Notes: generated by a model from the sequence alone, not told the origin. A DNA stretch of 64,000 nt from Ramazzottius varieornatus (GCA_001949185.1 BDGG01000018.1:441210-505209); one strand, 5' to 3'. Positions 36,050 through 51,150 are shown, numbered from the stretch's first letter. Numbers and translations are program-made.

Positions 36050-38187
36050 TCACCGTAAAACATCGGGCTGTGTGGCTTTTCTTTCATGAATGGCTTCAAA
36101 TTCCAAGAATCTTTGGAGAACAGGAGGAAGGTAGGTCTTGCCCAGACATCGCCTCGCTTCATAGGCGTTCAGCAGTATGGCATCACGGCAAAGAGCTTTG
36201 AGAGTGGGAACTGCCAAGTAAACCAAGCAGGTTAAGAAGATTTAAGGGAGAGACTTTTTCTGGAAAGGAATGGTACCGTGGTAGAGAGGAACGATACGGA
36301 TGGTTTTGGTAATGCCGTAGATATCACAGACAGCGAAGAGTGGCTGGTTGACGTCCAGTTCGAAGGGGTATGGTCCCCGACATTCTCCGTTGACGACAAA
36401 GTACAAGAAAGCCAGGTCCTCTCCTTCCTTAGTGTAGAAGACTCCTACGCGACTGCCTTCGGCCACCGGGGCTTTGCTTAACTCTTCCGGCAGCGGTGAA
36501 TGGTTATCGATTGGCTGGTCGTACTTCAGCCTGCGAACAGAAAACCATTATGTGACAGCATAATAGCTTCCACAACTAGGGCATCCCGTTGCCCGTCCTA
36601 TTCCTGTCTGCCTTTCCGACGGCTCAATATCTACGAAACAGGCAGGAACAAGAGTTTTGTTGAATGGATATCATCCAGGCACGTCCATCTTGCGTGGTAT
36701 GCTTGCGTAATCTGCTCCCTTTTTTGTCTGACTCTCGCGTCACAGAAACCTTACGATATCGACCCTGTCTGGCAGCTCACCCACCATCCACGCTTCCAGC
36801 ACGTTCTATCTCTACTTTGAGAACATGATGAAAGAGTGATAAACTTATCCAGTCAGCACTGGGTGCCGCTGCACAAAAATGTAGGAGCTCGGCCAACAAA
36901 CTCGACCAGATGGCTTTTTCGAGTGGCGCACGCTTTCGGTGATATGGTCTGAAAGAGTGCGCCACTTGAAAAGCAGTCTGCTTGCGTTTTTCCGCGAGCT
37001 CTCAAATATTACCACACGTCCAAGGAGCCTGTAAATTTTACATGGTGGGAAAGTGCTACACAATGGTTTGAGAGGGTTCGATCGCAAGCGTTTTTCTAGC
37101 CTGGATCAAGATAAAGTTAACGATCCGATTAAGTTCCTTATGGCGCGCACGTTACTGCCGACTGTGACGCACGTGGACACTAGCGTTTAATCATTCTCAA
37201 GGGGGCTCGAACGGAAGAGAGCCATGTCAGGAATTCTCAAGCATCGATCAAGCGTGCCAGACTCTCATGTGCTGCACTAACCTGTTTGTGTGGCCGGAAA
37301 CGTGACGGTTCTTCGTCTGTCTGCGTCTCCTGGGATTCAGTGCGTCAAAGTTAAGCCGAGCGCCAAATGGGGCGTTCCTCAGCATCTTTAAAAGCTTGCT
37401 TTCCGAGACGGTTAGCAGGCTACTCAGCTCGTCGTCCACTTCCGTTCGGTCCAAAGTGTACATCCAGGAAGTCCCTTCAGCCACTAAATCCGGCAAGGCA
37501 AACCTCGGGATGCAATCCCTTTTAGCCGGATCTGCAAAGCACACATCACAAAGCCCAATCTCAATCCAACATAATCGAACTTCGATTCGCATACAAAGTC
37601 GCGGACACAGCGAGAGCGAAAATGGAAGGCCGTCTAACAAGATGCGCAACATCGTCATATTAAGTGGCGCGCACTCCGGGCTAATAACACTGACGATGTG
37701 CGCCAGCTGAGAACAATCTTCTCGTCGAGTTTGGTTGTTCTCCGAAGTGGCGCGCGTTTGTGGTGTTATTGGCAGAAAGAGTGCGCCAATTGGAAAACAC
37801 TCAGTTTTGTCTGCAGCGTGCGACATCATCGCGGAAGTCGTCTCGACACGGCGCGCCACACAGTTAGCTGCTATCCTGCTGTGACGTCACGGAGTATTCT
37901 TTCTGCAGTCATTAACTCAACTAACCTGTTTCGGTTATGCCAATGCGCAAACTTCCATTCCATCCTAGATCGTTTCGTTCGACTTCCACCAAAAATAATT
38001 CATTTGGTCGTAGCGGTTTCTCACTGAAGACCAGTCCATCGGAAAAACTAGCCACTCTGGTCGCTACCGTCCGGTTTTCGCCCAAGCGGACATTGCGTCC
38101 TTGACAGGTGTGAAACCGATGAGGAATATTCCTTCCACACTCCCAGTTCTCCTTTCTGTCATTCGCGACGTTCACCGAGGTTGGCAT
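36050..38187 (-). CDS. NEURL2: Neuralized-like protein 2 (NHR domain plus SOCS box)
   Basis: Four exons in phase: 38187-37926, 37531-37282, 36530-36277 and 36210-36050, 308 residues (human NEURL2 285). The single NHR domain is split over exons 1-3: RFHTCQGRNVRLGENRTVAT, SFSDGLVFSEKPLRPNELFL, DPAKRDCIPRFALPDLV, GSRVGVFYT, then NGECRGPY and LFAVCDIYGITKTIRIV. Exon 4 encodes a SOCS box (VPTLKALCRDAILLNAYEAR, then YLPPVLQRFLEFEA), which binds Elongin B/C and makes the protein a Cullin-5-type substrate adaptor in the known family. The stretch between NHR halves (RRRRQTKNRHVSGHTNR) is basic and lineage-specific. Introns 1 and 2 lie beside hairpin repeats. Confidence 0.92.
36885..37003. repeat. GTGGCGCAC hairpin repeat, locus 6 (NEURL2 intron 2)
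   Basis: Near-complete single unit: ggagctcggccaacaaactc, gaccagatgg, gagtggcgcacgctttcggt, loop, agagtgcgccacttgaaaag, and end ttttccgcgagctctc. Good reference copy for the consensus. Confidence 0.9.
37651..37805. repeat. GTGGCGCAC hairpin repeat, locus 7 (NEURL2 intron 1)
   Basis: Two tandem hairpins: taagtggcgcgcactcc...gatgtgcgccagctg and gaagtggcgcgcgttt...agtgcgccaattgg. Confidence 0.85.
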
Positions 38188-39291
38188 AGTTGTTCGACAG
38201 TGCGGAATATTAAAGGCAAAAACCGATGATCGCCAAATGCAGGTTCAAAATGCAAGTTTCAAAGTTTCCAGACGGCAGGAAAGATAAATGCGTGATGATC
38301 AAATTTGGTCAGGAAGAATATCTGATCAAGGCGGTAAAATAATTATGTAACACGAAAGCAGCTGCGCGTTTTCATTCGATGAACCTACTTTCGCAAGCAG
38401 GTTAAATTTTTCCAATCATACATGCTATCAAGCGATTAGGTAAGAGCTGGCTGTTTATGTAGCCTTCAGCATGCAGCAGCAGCGAAGCAACCTAATTTGC
38501 AAGCCGGACAAAGCAAGCAAAAAGCACGAGCTCAAGCACACAAGTCGATCACGTTTGTCTCATATCGAATGAATGAGCGGAAAGAAAAATGAAAGTCTGG
38601 TGCTCCAACGAGATTTTCGCGGCCTGGCGGGCGCCAGTATCGACCTACGTACCCCACTCAGCTGGGCGGACTTGTGCCAAGCTTCCGCTTCCACACAAAC
38701 GTACAGCCACGAGACTCACGGCAGTGACGATAATCCTCCACTCTCGTAGAACGCAAAATAGACTAGTTAGTAAAAAAATGCGATGTCTGAGCTAAATATG
38801 GTGCTGAAGCGCGATCTTTCCGGCACAGACTGTGTTAACTGAGGGACAACGGATTTTACTGCACATCCTAATCTCGTATGCTCGATTTTCACACCGGAAG
38901 CCCCATAACAAGCTCAGCGTCTAAACTAGCCCAAATGTAAGCTAATTTCCCCATCAGTGAAGTGTAGCAGAAGGGAAACCCATCATCAATAGCAAAACAG
39001 CCGAAAACCATCATATACCTGCATACATGCGGACCGCAAAATGTGCTTGGCTCTCTGTATACAGGTTCATGAAGCCTCCCGTCCTTCAGTTTGAAGTCTC
39101 GTATGAAGTCGCGCATTCGGCAACATTTTTTTACGAATGAAAAATTCATACAATGGAAGAGGTCAATAAACAGAAAGTTCTTATGTAAGACCGGGAAATG
39201 TATTGAAATACTATAATGGAAATCACACCTGGTAAAATTTGAGTTCGCTTGCCGATCATTCACTCACACGACGCCCCCGTGAGGTACCGTG
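38188..39291. other. Spacer upstream of NEURL2, downstream of ALDH3
   Basis: 1.1 kb without a supported gene. Contains one CCTGCATACA-type hairpin (39015-39067). Confidence 0.45.
39015..39067. repeat. CCTGCATACA-type hairpin
   Basis: Arms acctgcatacatg and ctgtatacaggttcatg about 30 bp apart, imperfectly complementary. Second hairpin family. Confidence 0.6.
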
Positions 39292-42046
<2,755 letters not shown>

Positions 42047-43082
42047 CTTGAAAGATGGACGGGTAGACCGCAGACAGAAGGAGGATCAGCTGATAAAGTA
42101 TGGAACGTCTGGTAGGCGTAGACCTTGAGTTGAATGACGGCTGATTTCCGTTTGGTCACCGAGGCACCTCCGCGAGTGCTTTCTTCCAACTCCAAACCTG
42201 TTATCGTCTTCAAAGGAGAACAAAACCCCAAAGCAAAGCGTGTAGAGACTGTGAACTTTCGACTTCCGGTCGGAGAACAAAATCTTATTGACATTCGCTG
42301 ACATGACAGTCTGACAGTTATGATGTGTGTTATTGATCGTCATGTCATAGGTTGGCTTGGTAGTTGCACTTGCACCGGAGGTCCGACATCCGAAACAGAG
42401 GATGAGGCAGCCGCTGGAAGCAGACGTTATCCATCGAGATGTCTGAGATCCGGCTACAATGCTTGTGCGCTTCGAAACAACGTGAAATACCAGGATCTCG
42501 AGCAGGACGACCTCAGCAAGTGTACTTACTGTGTCCGAAGATCGGAAAACGAAAACATTCCAGCTTTGGTTTTCTCCCGCCTTTCGGTACGCTTTCTCAC
42601 GCAGACAAGCAATGATTATTACGTCATGAACCCTCAACATTGTTTAACGTAAAATTCGATTAGTCTTCTGACGTCAGCTACAACGATTGTACCTCATCCA
42701 GTTTGTGCGAAAACTGTGAGAGGCGGAGTCAAGCCCACTTGACTAATTTATTGGCCACCCTAGCTAACCGTTGTTTTCGAGCCGTTGGAAAAATGCCCAT
42801 TTTGAACTTCATCCAGAATCTGCGATCCTTGGACTTCCGTTGCCGCGTTCATCCCATGAAGTAAGCCCGATAGTCTTCCAGGACTCTTCTCGCACCGTCG
42901 TTCAAGAACGGACCTGCACCTAGATGGATCCACGAAGCTGAGCTCGGCAGAACAAGATGACGGTAGGGAAAATCTGTGTCGCATTCCCTTTTTTATTCCA
43001 GAAAATTCGCAAACCGTTGTTCATTTGTATCCAAAGTTCCATTCTTTTGTAGGATCGAGCGGATACGGGATGGCCCGAAAAC
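42047..43082. promoter_or_regulatory. Divergent region between ALDH3 and FOXN
   Basis: About 1 kb between two divergent starts. At 42793-42860 there is an aaaATG, 22 open codons (MPILNFIQNLRSLDF...) and a perfect donor (gtaagc). It looks like a 5' exon, but its phase does not fit the acceptor at 43053, so it is untranslated, uses another acceptor, or is chance. No other gene seen. Confidence 0.45.
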
Positions 43083-45024
43083 ATGGTGGAAGCTGACGAT
43101 GAGACACAGTTCAAGAAACTGTTCGATCTGTACGGTCTAGGTGTCGACATTGCTGACATCTCCTTCGAGCTGTTGGACATCTGTAGCGAAAACCTCGTCG
43201 AACTCGACTCTTCCTTCACAACTCCCAACGGTCCACTTGTCCCGGAAAACACTAAGGCAGTTTCAGACGAGATTGCCTTACCAAACATCGAACAGTTTCA
43301 CCAACAGAATGACCAACAGTCTTCGAAGCCAAACGAGCTCATGTTCTCTCCCAACATGTACGCTCACGACCAGCTGGCCTTCTCCGACTACATGATGGTC
43401 CACAGTACCTCTGGCATGCCCGCCATGTCGGCAGATGGTCGGTTGTTCGTCCAGCCGCTCTTTACCCCACAGAACGTTTCTCACGGACAGACGGGACACT
43501 TCAGCTTCCATTCGTTGCCTCCTTCGCCTGTCGACTCCAACTTCTTCTTCGAACAACAGCCTCAATCAGCCCCTAAAGGTCCATTGACGGGCTACCCAGC
43601 TGGAGGATCGAAGTCGTTGAAGAAGTGCAAGACGTCGCCCGTCAGTTTGACGGAGCATCGAGCTCAAGCGGCCGTTAGAAAGTACTCAGCGGACTTGGAC
43701 ACTCCCAAAGAGAACCTGACGGTTGACGTTGATGAACTGTGGCCTGCAGATGACAACGTCTTTTCCGATGATGAAGAGGAGGTTGAGGAAGGGGAGTTTG
43801 GGAGTTTGGATGAGGTTGGGAAAGAAGGGAAGAAAAGGAAAGGTGCGGAGAAGGTGGAGGAGAACGGAGGCACGACATACCCCAAGCCACCCTATTCTTA
43901 CAGCTCGCTGGTGGCTTTGGCCTTGAAGAACAGCCGCAATGGAAGGATGACTGTACGGGACATCTATAATTTCATGTGGTGAGTTCGCTTTGACAAACGG
44001 CAGCTCGGTAAACAAACTCGATCAAGTCATTTCCCAAGTGGCGCACGCTTCCAGCCGGTAGCACTGGAAGAATACGCCAGCAGTCGAACTGGATAAGATC
44101 GATTGCTCCAAGTGGCGCAGACATTCTCTTAATAGCAATGAGGATGTGCGCCACTCGGGGGAGAGTATACTATCGGGCTCGTTTTGAGCGACGTTCGTTT
44201 AAACTGAAGGGGTGCTTTCATGGTTGAAATCTGCGATATGTTTAAATTTCAGTAACCATTTTCCGTACTTCCGGACGGCGGCGGTCGGGTGGAAGAACTC
44301 GGTGCGACATAACCTGTCGTTGAATCCGGCCTTCTTGAAGATCGTGGGCCAGACGGGACCTGCGCGAGCTCGAACGGCCTGTCGATGGACCATCAACCCG
44401 GACAGGTTCAATAAAGTCACGGAAGAGATTGCCAGACATCGGACCAAATCGCTCAGCCTCATCCAACAAAGCATGAGGAACCCCGGTAAATTCATTTTCT
44501 GATTATTTTATTCTTCAAAATAACGTCCGCTTAAGGTGTAATTGTGGATGAATATTTTCGTGTTTTCTTAGAGTTGTTGAAGCAAATCGAAGAAGGAACC
44601 GTGCAAGACTTTTCCAACGCCATTAAAGGCGTCACTGTCGAAGAGAAACGTCCCGGAGACCGTCGTCGTCGCTCTCCAAAGGTAAGGCAATGTCGATGAG
44701 GAAAACTGTAAGTTAGACAAATGTTCCCCCTGATTTCTGATGCATGAACTTAGACAATGAATATTTGTCCATATTTGGCAGAAGCCTAAGAGCCGTCCTG
44801 GTTCTCCCCTCAGCATGGTCTTGGTGGAACGTCCAGCGAAAGCAACAGCCATGTTGCCCGTTGCCAGTCGCGTTCCGCCCAACCAGCGTGTCTTCCGACA
44901 CGCCAACTACGTAGCCCCGACCTGGGATGTCTACTACAATCAGAAGTCTCCCAACGGAACCAGTGGTCCACAAGGAAGCTTCGGCTCGCAGGAAAACTTC
45001 CCTCCTTACGGCAGATCTCTCTAA
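43083..45024 (+). CDS. Forkhead transcription factor, FOXN1/4 type
   Basis: DNA-binding winged-helix regulator. Exons 43083-43978, 44253-44485, 44572-44681 and 44782-45024, all in phase, 493 residues. The forkhead spans exons 1-2: [76 protein letters not shown]. The KNSR/YNFM/[20 protein letters not shown] wording and the following [10 protein letters not shown] are typical of the FOXN1/FOXN4 branch, not FOXN2/3. Upstream are Gln/Ser-rich segments and an acidic activation-like patch ([13 protein letters not shown]). The tail has [11 protein letters not shown] and ends PPYGRSL. The start is the first ATG after the acceptor at 43053; one more 5' exon is possible. Converges with GCDH. Confidence 0.9.
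44002..44190. repeat. GTGGCGCAC hairpin repeat, locus 10 (FOXN intron 1)
   Basis: Two tandem hairpins inside the intron that splits the forkhead domain: cccaagtggcgcacgcttcc...atacgcca and ccaagtggcgcagacatt...gatgtgcgccactcgg. Confidence 0.85.
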
Positions 45025-45657
45025 ATTTGCCTCAAGTAGGCAAAACTTCAGGTTCTGCACCGTAGTAACTATGAAGCTAATGTTATTCTCCTTTCGTTTC
45101 AGCAAAAGCTACCTCAAGAATTTGTCGGTCTTTTCGAGCAGAAATGAGCTTGTCAGGAAGCCTACTTATTCTTAACTTTAACCTCTTAACTTTTATTCGT
45201 CGACGTGTGCGGTATGAGTGTAGTGCGGTGTAATTATCCAAATTTTCAACAGTCGTCTTGATCTCGGTCTTGATCTTGATTTCTAATTTTTTGGTTCCTT
45301 GATTTTCGGTGAAGAGTTCTGTTTGTTCACATTCCCATGCCATCCTATGTCGATCTCGAAAATTCAGGGATTTCTTCTGGTGTCCTATTACCGTATCGTG
45401 TTTAATTTTTACTGTTCAGCTGACTTTGTCAGAGACTTCAAACGATAAAATTTCTGGACACAACAATAAAGTAAACCAAATAAATATTCGGTTGTTAGAA
45501 TGTTAGTAAGTACACATACAGGCTCTGGCAAGTCAGGTTAGTGACAACGAATACCACAATAAAATTTTGGTTGAGCACCGGTTCCCTGAAAAAAATTTCA
45601 GGCTTCCGCTAAAAGCGAATAAGACAAAAGGCACAGCGAGGAAGATATCCAGATAAT
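45025..45657. other. Convergent spacer FOXN/GCDH
   Basis: About 630 bp of AT-rich 3' UTR-like sequence between two facing stop codons; no gene seen. Confidence 0.5.
45465..45470 (+). terminator. Candidate polyadenylation signal AATAAA for FOXN
   Basis: AATAAA about 440 bp after the FOXN stop, followed by a second aaataaa about 15 bp later. It lies about 190 bp from the facing GCDH stop. Confidence 0.45.
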
Positions 45658-47943
45658 TCAAGAGAAAGCCTGGAGGCCAGTAATGGCTCTTCCTAAGATC
45701 AACGTGTGAACATCATACGCCCCTTCATACGTGTTAACACTTTCCAGGTTACACATGTGGCGCATGACATGGTACTCGTCGGAGATACCATTACCACCCA
45801 GCATATCGCGACACTTCCGGGCGATGTCCAAGGCTTTCCCGCAGGAATTTCGCTTGATCAGCGAAATCATTTCCGGTACGATCCTATGAAGCAACGGGTT
45901 ATCTCAGGACTACTGAAAAGAAATAGTCCCTATTACTGGACAAAGGAGGTCGACAAGATTGTTTTCCCAAGTGGCACACTTTCGTAGCGGTGCTGGCTGC
46001 AAGCGTGCGCCGCTTGGCGAAACCAACAAACTCGTCAAGATCATTTTTCCAACTGGCGCACGCTTCCACCTAATAACACCAATAACATGCGCCACTTGGA
46101 GAAACGACCTTGTCAAGTTTGCCTGCCGAGTTTCCAAATAGCTTACTTGTTCTGGTCCTTCAAGCGTCCAACTTGAAGACAAGCCTGAAGCCCAATGGCA
46201 ATCTCGGACACTGAGTCAGCCAGCTTCTTCTGAACGAGCTGTGTCTGAGCCAACGGTCGTTCGAACTGTATCCGATCGAGGGTGTACTGTCTCGCGATGT
46301 CCACACAGGCTTCTGCAGCGCCCAACGCACCCCATGCGATACCATACCGAGCCACATTGAGACACCCAAAAGGACCGCCAAGACCTGCAGAAAGAGAAAC
46401 TCAGAAAATGGGAGCTCGTCAGATACGCTCGACATGATTATTCTTCATGTGGCGCAAGCTTTCAGTGTTCTCGGCCGAAGGGTGCGCCACTTCGAAAATA
46501 AATCTTGTTGAGTTTTCCCAATATTTCGAATAAATTCTTGTCTACCTGTTATGGTGGGGAACATGTTCTCAGCAGGTACTCTGACGTTATCCAGAGCTAT
46601 CTGTCCCGTAATGGAGGCTCGCAGGCTCATTTTACCCTTGATGGTAGGAGTGGTGAAGCCGTCCATGCCTCGCTCCACGATGAAGCCTCGAATTTTGCCA
46701 TCCGGATCGCTTTTCGCCCATACTACTGCGATGTCAGCGATGGGCGAGTTGGTGATCCATGTCTTGGCGCCATTGAGTGTGTAGGTGTTGCTCTTCTTAT
46801 CCAACTTTGCCCGGGTCTGCATGCTGCCTGGATCACTTCCGGCGTTGGGCTCTGTCAACAAGAAGCAACAGGTCAAGTGGCGCATGACATTACAGCCTGA
46901 CATACATGACATGAAACGTTACAAACGGCAACCATCGAAACGAACCAAATTTGAACTTGATTAATTCCGTACTGCTAATGATAAAATAGACTACAGTAAT
47001 ATGGTTATATGAATCAATCAAGTCAAGTACCTACGATATTTCAACGCTGGTTGTAGTTTGAGTTTGAGAAATTCGATTACAGTCCAGTCGCTCGAAATCC
47101 CTACCGAATTTTTTGGATCTCAGTTCAGAGCCCGCCATACATTCACCATGCAGTATGCCATGCTAAATGCCAAAAATACGTAACACAAGCACTACACTCT
47201 GTCTTAACTGGTGAAATCAAGTAATCAACTAGTAGGTGACCAAATGTCTGAACATGGCGCGCAGTGTGGTTAACTTTGGATGATTTTCGCGTTTAAGAAA
47301 TGCGAAAATTTGGTACGGATTTCGAACGACCGGACTGTAATTTGTTTTCACCTGTCAATCCGAAGCATCCCACGATCTCTCCCGTCGCAAGTCTCGGCAG
47401 AAACCTCTCTTTCTGCTCTTCCGTGCCATAAGAGTAGATAGGATGCATGACGAGGGAAGACTGAACGGACATGGCTGAACGGTAACCACTGTCGACTCGT
47501 TCAATCTCGCGAGCAAGAAGACCATACGAAACGTAGTTCACCCCAGCACAGCCATACCCTTCGATCGTCGCTCCCAAGACTCCCAGCTGCCCCAACTCCG
47601 ACATTATCTCACGATCGAAGTGTTCTTTGCGATAGGCTTCGATGACACGAGGGAGAAGCTTGGCTTGGCAGTAGGAACGAAACGTATCGCGGAGGGCTTT
47701 CTCATCTTCGTCCAGCATGGACTCCAGCAGCAGGGGGTCTTTCCAGTTAAACGTTTGCTTGTTCGTCAGCTTGACGGTTCCAGTATGGGGAGAAGGTTGA
47801 AGAGGTTTGGCGGTCTGCTGGTGTGTAGATGGCTTGTCCGTTGTGGGAGAAGGAGCATCTTGTGCTGGCTTCACCTTAAGTTGCGCAAGATGGCGTGTAG
47901 ATCGTAGAGCAGAAGGAGTCCTCTTGAAAGTAAAGGACAACAT
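45658..47943 (-). CDS. GCDH: Glutaryl-CoA dehydrogenase, mitochondrial
   Basis: FAD enzyme that oxidises and decarboxylates glutaryl-CoA to crotonyl-CoA in lysine and tryptophan breakdown. Exons 47943-47352, 46851-46546, 46384-46147 and 45883-45658, all in phase, 453 residues (human 438). The chosen start gives a typical mitochondrial presequence ([20 protein letters not shown]); an in-frame upstream ATG at 48135 would add 64 residues and is less likely. Family blocks: [106 protein letters not shown], and catalytic Glu in [10 protein letters not shown]. Introns hold hairpin repeats. Confidence 0.95.
45940..46135. repeat. GTGGCGCAC hairpin repeat, locus 11 (GCDH intron 3)
   Basis: Two tandem hairpins: cccaagtggcacac...agcgtgcgccgcttgg and ccaactggcgcacgcttcc...catgcgccacttgg, with linkers aaacaaactcgtcaagat and acgaccttgtcaagtttg. 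Confidence 0.88.
46438..46516. repeat. GTGGCGCAC hairpin repeat, locus 12 (GCDH intron 2)
   Basis: One short unit: catgtggcgcaagctttcag, loop, agggtgcgccacttcg, aaataaatcttgttgagttt. Confidence 0.8.
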
Positions 47944-48832
47944 GTTGACAATGGGAACTCCGCTTTCGGTCCTTTCGTGAAAAACGGAAGATGAAATCAG
48001 AACGCAAACGTACGTAGACAAAAGTGCTGGCAAGTGGCCTGAGTAACTTGCGAAATGTTTTCGCCAGTTTTCGTGTGAACCTGACGTCAACATGGCGACG
48101 CGCGAGAAGGCTTCTGATCGGATGAACCGACGCATAACGCAAACTATCGATCGGGTGTGAGAGCACCGTGTCTGAGCACCGCAGGGAGAGGGAGACCATC
48201 GCAGTCATGACACAGGCAGCGTGATAATTTCGTTTACGTCAGAGATGATTCTAACATCCAACTGTTCAAGGTCTAAGCATGGATGATTTTTGATTTCCAT
48301 ACCACTCATAGTGGCTTTGGTTTGGTGACACCGTTTGGTCACAGACTTTGGCAGACAAGTCTTGAAAAGTCCAAGAAGAATCCCAATACGTTACCTGCGG
48401 AAAACTGAACACAAGCTTGAAAATTCCTTTGCTAGACTCCTTTCGCCGCAAGAGTGCTCACCAGACATGCTCCAGTGGACTTGACCTCAGGAACCTGAAA
48501 GCGTCACATTCGGTCATTCACAATATCGCGATCCAACCGGAAGCCCAGAACAGATTTGCTTCTTGCAGAGGAATACGTTTTGGTTGGTTACAACTCTATG
48601 TCGAAATGCCACAGAACGCTGAACAGACAGCAGCACCTGGATTAGAAGAAACTGGAAAAGAACAACGTAAGTATGCGACAGCATTATACGCGATAAGATA
48701 ACGCACTGTAGCTGCTGAGAAAACCGGAGAATCATGCACATTGTACTTTCATCGTTGAAAGTTGATACGCTCAACATATAAAACTAAAACTTCAATATCG
48801 GAGAATACATCGCTGGCGGTAAATTAGAGTAT
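47944..48832. other. GCDH upstream / PBX downstream spacer
   Basis: About 890 bp. Holds the GCDH promoter side and the PBX 3' UTR side. Small frames only (for example 48417-48701, +), without motif or splice support. Confidence 0.4.
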
Positions 48833-51150
48833 TCAGGCTCGGCGCGGTTGCTTTTGCGGAGGCTGTCCACCCTGGTTGTTCTCCACTTCCTCCTCATCAT
48901 CCTCAGATTCCAAGTCAGATTCACCTTCTGCCGCGTTCTCCATCCCACCCATCGTCCGGCCACTCGACGCATCAGGCCAGTTACCACCTGGTCGTTGAGT
49001 TTGTGGTCCTGTCTCTGCATAACTCCGTTTCTGCGACGAAGATCCAGCCGAGCGACCTTCAGTCACGTCGCCGGAAGGCCCTCCTTGTCCGAAAGCCCCA
49101 CCAGCAGCTGGTGTCGGAACTCCGGGTCCTACCAGCCCACAAAATGAGAAACATGGATGAACAGACGCTAAATTTCGTACTAGTATTGAAACGAGGACGA
49201 TACCTTTAGCCTGCTGCATTGCTTTTCTAGCTGCATACATGTTGGCTTCTTCCTGGGTCTTCCCGATGTTCTTCTTGTATCTTATGCGCTTGTTACCAAA
49301 CCTACACGAGGCAATACAGTTCGTCCCACTTAACATGGCTTTCGAGTTCACTAGCGGCAGTAGTTAGAGCTCAGCGAACAAACTCGACCAGATCGTTCAT
49401 CCAAGTGGCGCACACTTCCAGTCACTACCGCTGAAGACGCGCGCCACTTGGGACAGCAATTATACTCGACCAGATCATTTTTCGCAAGTGGCGCACATTC
49501 TCAGCAAAACTGGGTGGAGGGGTGGGCCACTTCGGGTACAATCTACTGGAGTGTATTTGCCGAGTTGTCGGTTGCTTCCATGAACTTACCAGTTGCTGAC
49601 TTGAGCCACCGTGATGTTGCACTGTGGAAAATAAGCGGAGTATCTTTTTGTACAAGTATCTTTTGCAGCTCCGAAGCAAAGACTGACCATCCACCACTTA
49701 CCGATTTAGCTAGTTCTTCCTTGGCTTCTTCACTGGGATACGGATTGCTGAGATGAGAATAAAAGTACTCGTTCAGTACTTCGGTAGCGTTCTTGCTGAA
49801 ATTCCGTCGCTTCCTCCTCGCGTCCAAAAACCTGAAGGACAAATCGATTACATTTTCACCTGTGGTTCTTTCGTTTGAATAATCAGAGGCTCTCTACGTA
49901 CAAATGAACTCACCGAGAACGTAGTATCATCACGGCTTCACATGTCGACTGTTTGAGCTGCATTTGAATCGAGCTGAATTTCTTCTTGATCATCTGCACC
50001 ATTCGGTCCATTTCCTAAAACCATAACATTCTGTCGCGGGTTTCACAAAATGACAGAATATCGACTTTCATGTTAATGATCATTGTTGATGCGAAAGGTT
50101 CTTCATTAAATTTAAACTTGAACTGGTCACGTGAATTCAACCAGATCCTTTTCTCAAGTGGCGCACGAACTCAGCTAACAATAGTGTAAAATTGCGCCAC
50201 TGAAAAACGATCTGGCTGAAATCATTTGCAAACGTCCCAAATACTTCCGCTTACCTTTGGTGTAATCGGTCGAGTTCGGCTTTGTTCCCTCAAGAGATTC
50301 GTCACATGCGTTGTGAACTCATTACAAGCCTTCTCGTATTTCTCCAGCTCCTGGTGGTAGATCGTGCGGATCTGTGCCAGCTTCGCCCTGTATTCATGAT
50401 GCTCCATGGTCGAGCACGGGAAGTCGCCATCAGGAGAGGTCGACGCTGATGCAGCCGAGGCAGCCACTGCGGAGCCCAACGCACCACCCGAAGCATTCTT
50501 CTCCGCGCCAGCGATACCTACAAACATTCTCCCATCAGAATGACACATCCTCGGAGAGAAACGGGACGTGGACAATGGACTGGACGAGATCGCTATCCCA
50601 AGTGGCGCACGCTCTCATGGTTAGCAGATAACAGCGTGCGCCACACTGGGAAGCAAGCGAGCATACCTTCTGCAATCAGCATGTTGTCCAGCCGCATCAA
50701 CTGCTGATCCGGTGGTTCGTCTTCGATGAACGTCCGCAGGGACAACGCCGTCTTGTCCTTGATCTCACAAAGGACTGCGAATAACGCTGGCTTTGACGGG
50801 TGACAGTTGAGTGCATGTTTTCTTGCCTGAGCTTCGTCGAGAGACTGCAGAGAAAAGAACCATAATAACTGGTTAATAACCTGCATACACGACTCACAAA
50901 CTCCAACAGCTGGTACGTGTACAGTGGTTCATGACTGCCGTGAAATGCGTAAAATTTGATGTACCTGGTTGGTGATGTCCATGATCTGCGCCAGAACTTG
51001 TCCGATATCCATGCCTTGCTTATCGGTGGACCCAGGCATCTGCTCCGTAGGATTGAAGGTATTGAGACTGGGATAATACTGCTGGTGCTCAGGGTAGGAT
51101 CCATAGCCTGGGGATCGAATGTTGTGCAGCTGCTGGCTTGGATCCGTCAT
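48833..51150 (-). CDS. PBC-class TALE homeobox protein (PBX/extradenticle)
   Basis: Hox cofactor. Eight exons in phase: 51150-50965, 50844-50667, 50517-50255, 50014-49914, 49831-49702, 49621-49590, 49301-49204 and 49128-48833, for 427 residues (human PBX1 430). [126 protein letters not shown]. Homeodomain: [37 protein letters not shown], then [18 protein letters not shown] with the TALE loop (NPYP). A 32-base exon encodes [10 protein letters not shown] in recognition helix context; PBX usually has CGITVxQVSN here. The alanine-rich linker and acidic C-terminus are as in the family. Confidence 0.95.
49366..49566. repeat. GTGGCGCAC hairpin repeat, locus 13 (PBX intron 6)
   Basis: Two tandem units with outer flank agagctcagcgaacaaactc on the left and tttgccgagttg on the right. 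Sits in the intron that interrupts homeodomain helix 3. Confidence 0.88.
50130..50232. repeat. GTGGCGCAC hairpin repeat, locus 14 (PBX intron 3)
   Basis: One unit: gaattcaaccagatcctttt, tcaagtggcgcacg, loop, aattgcgccactgaaaaacg, atctggctgaaatc. Confidence 0.82.
50580..50657. repeat. GTGGCGCAC hairpin repeat, locus 15 (PBX intron 2)
   Basis: One unit: gacgagatcgctatcccaag, tggcgcacgctctc, loop, agcgtgcgccacactgggaa. Confidence 0.85.

Noticed and set aside
42086..42640. 184-codon minus-strand open frame upstream of ALDH3
   Set aside because: Low-complexity mix without motifs, lying over the divergent promoter region; likely chance.
47944..48135. In-frame upstream ATG that would extend GCDH by 64 residues
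   Set aside because: The shorter start gives a textbook mitochondrial presequence; the extension lacks similarity to the family.
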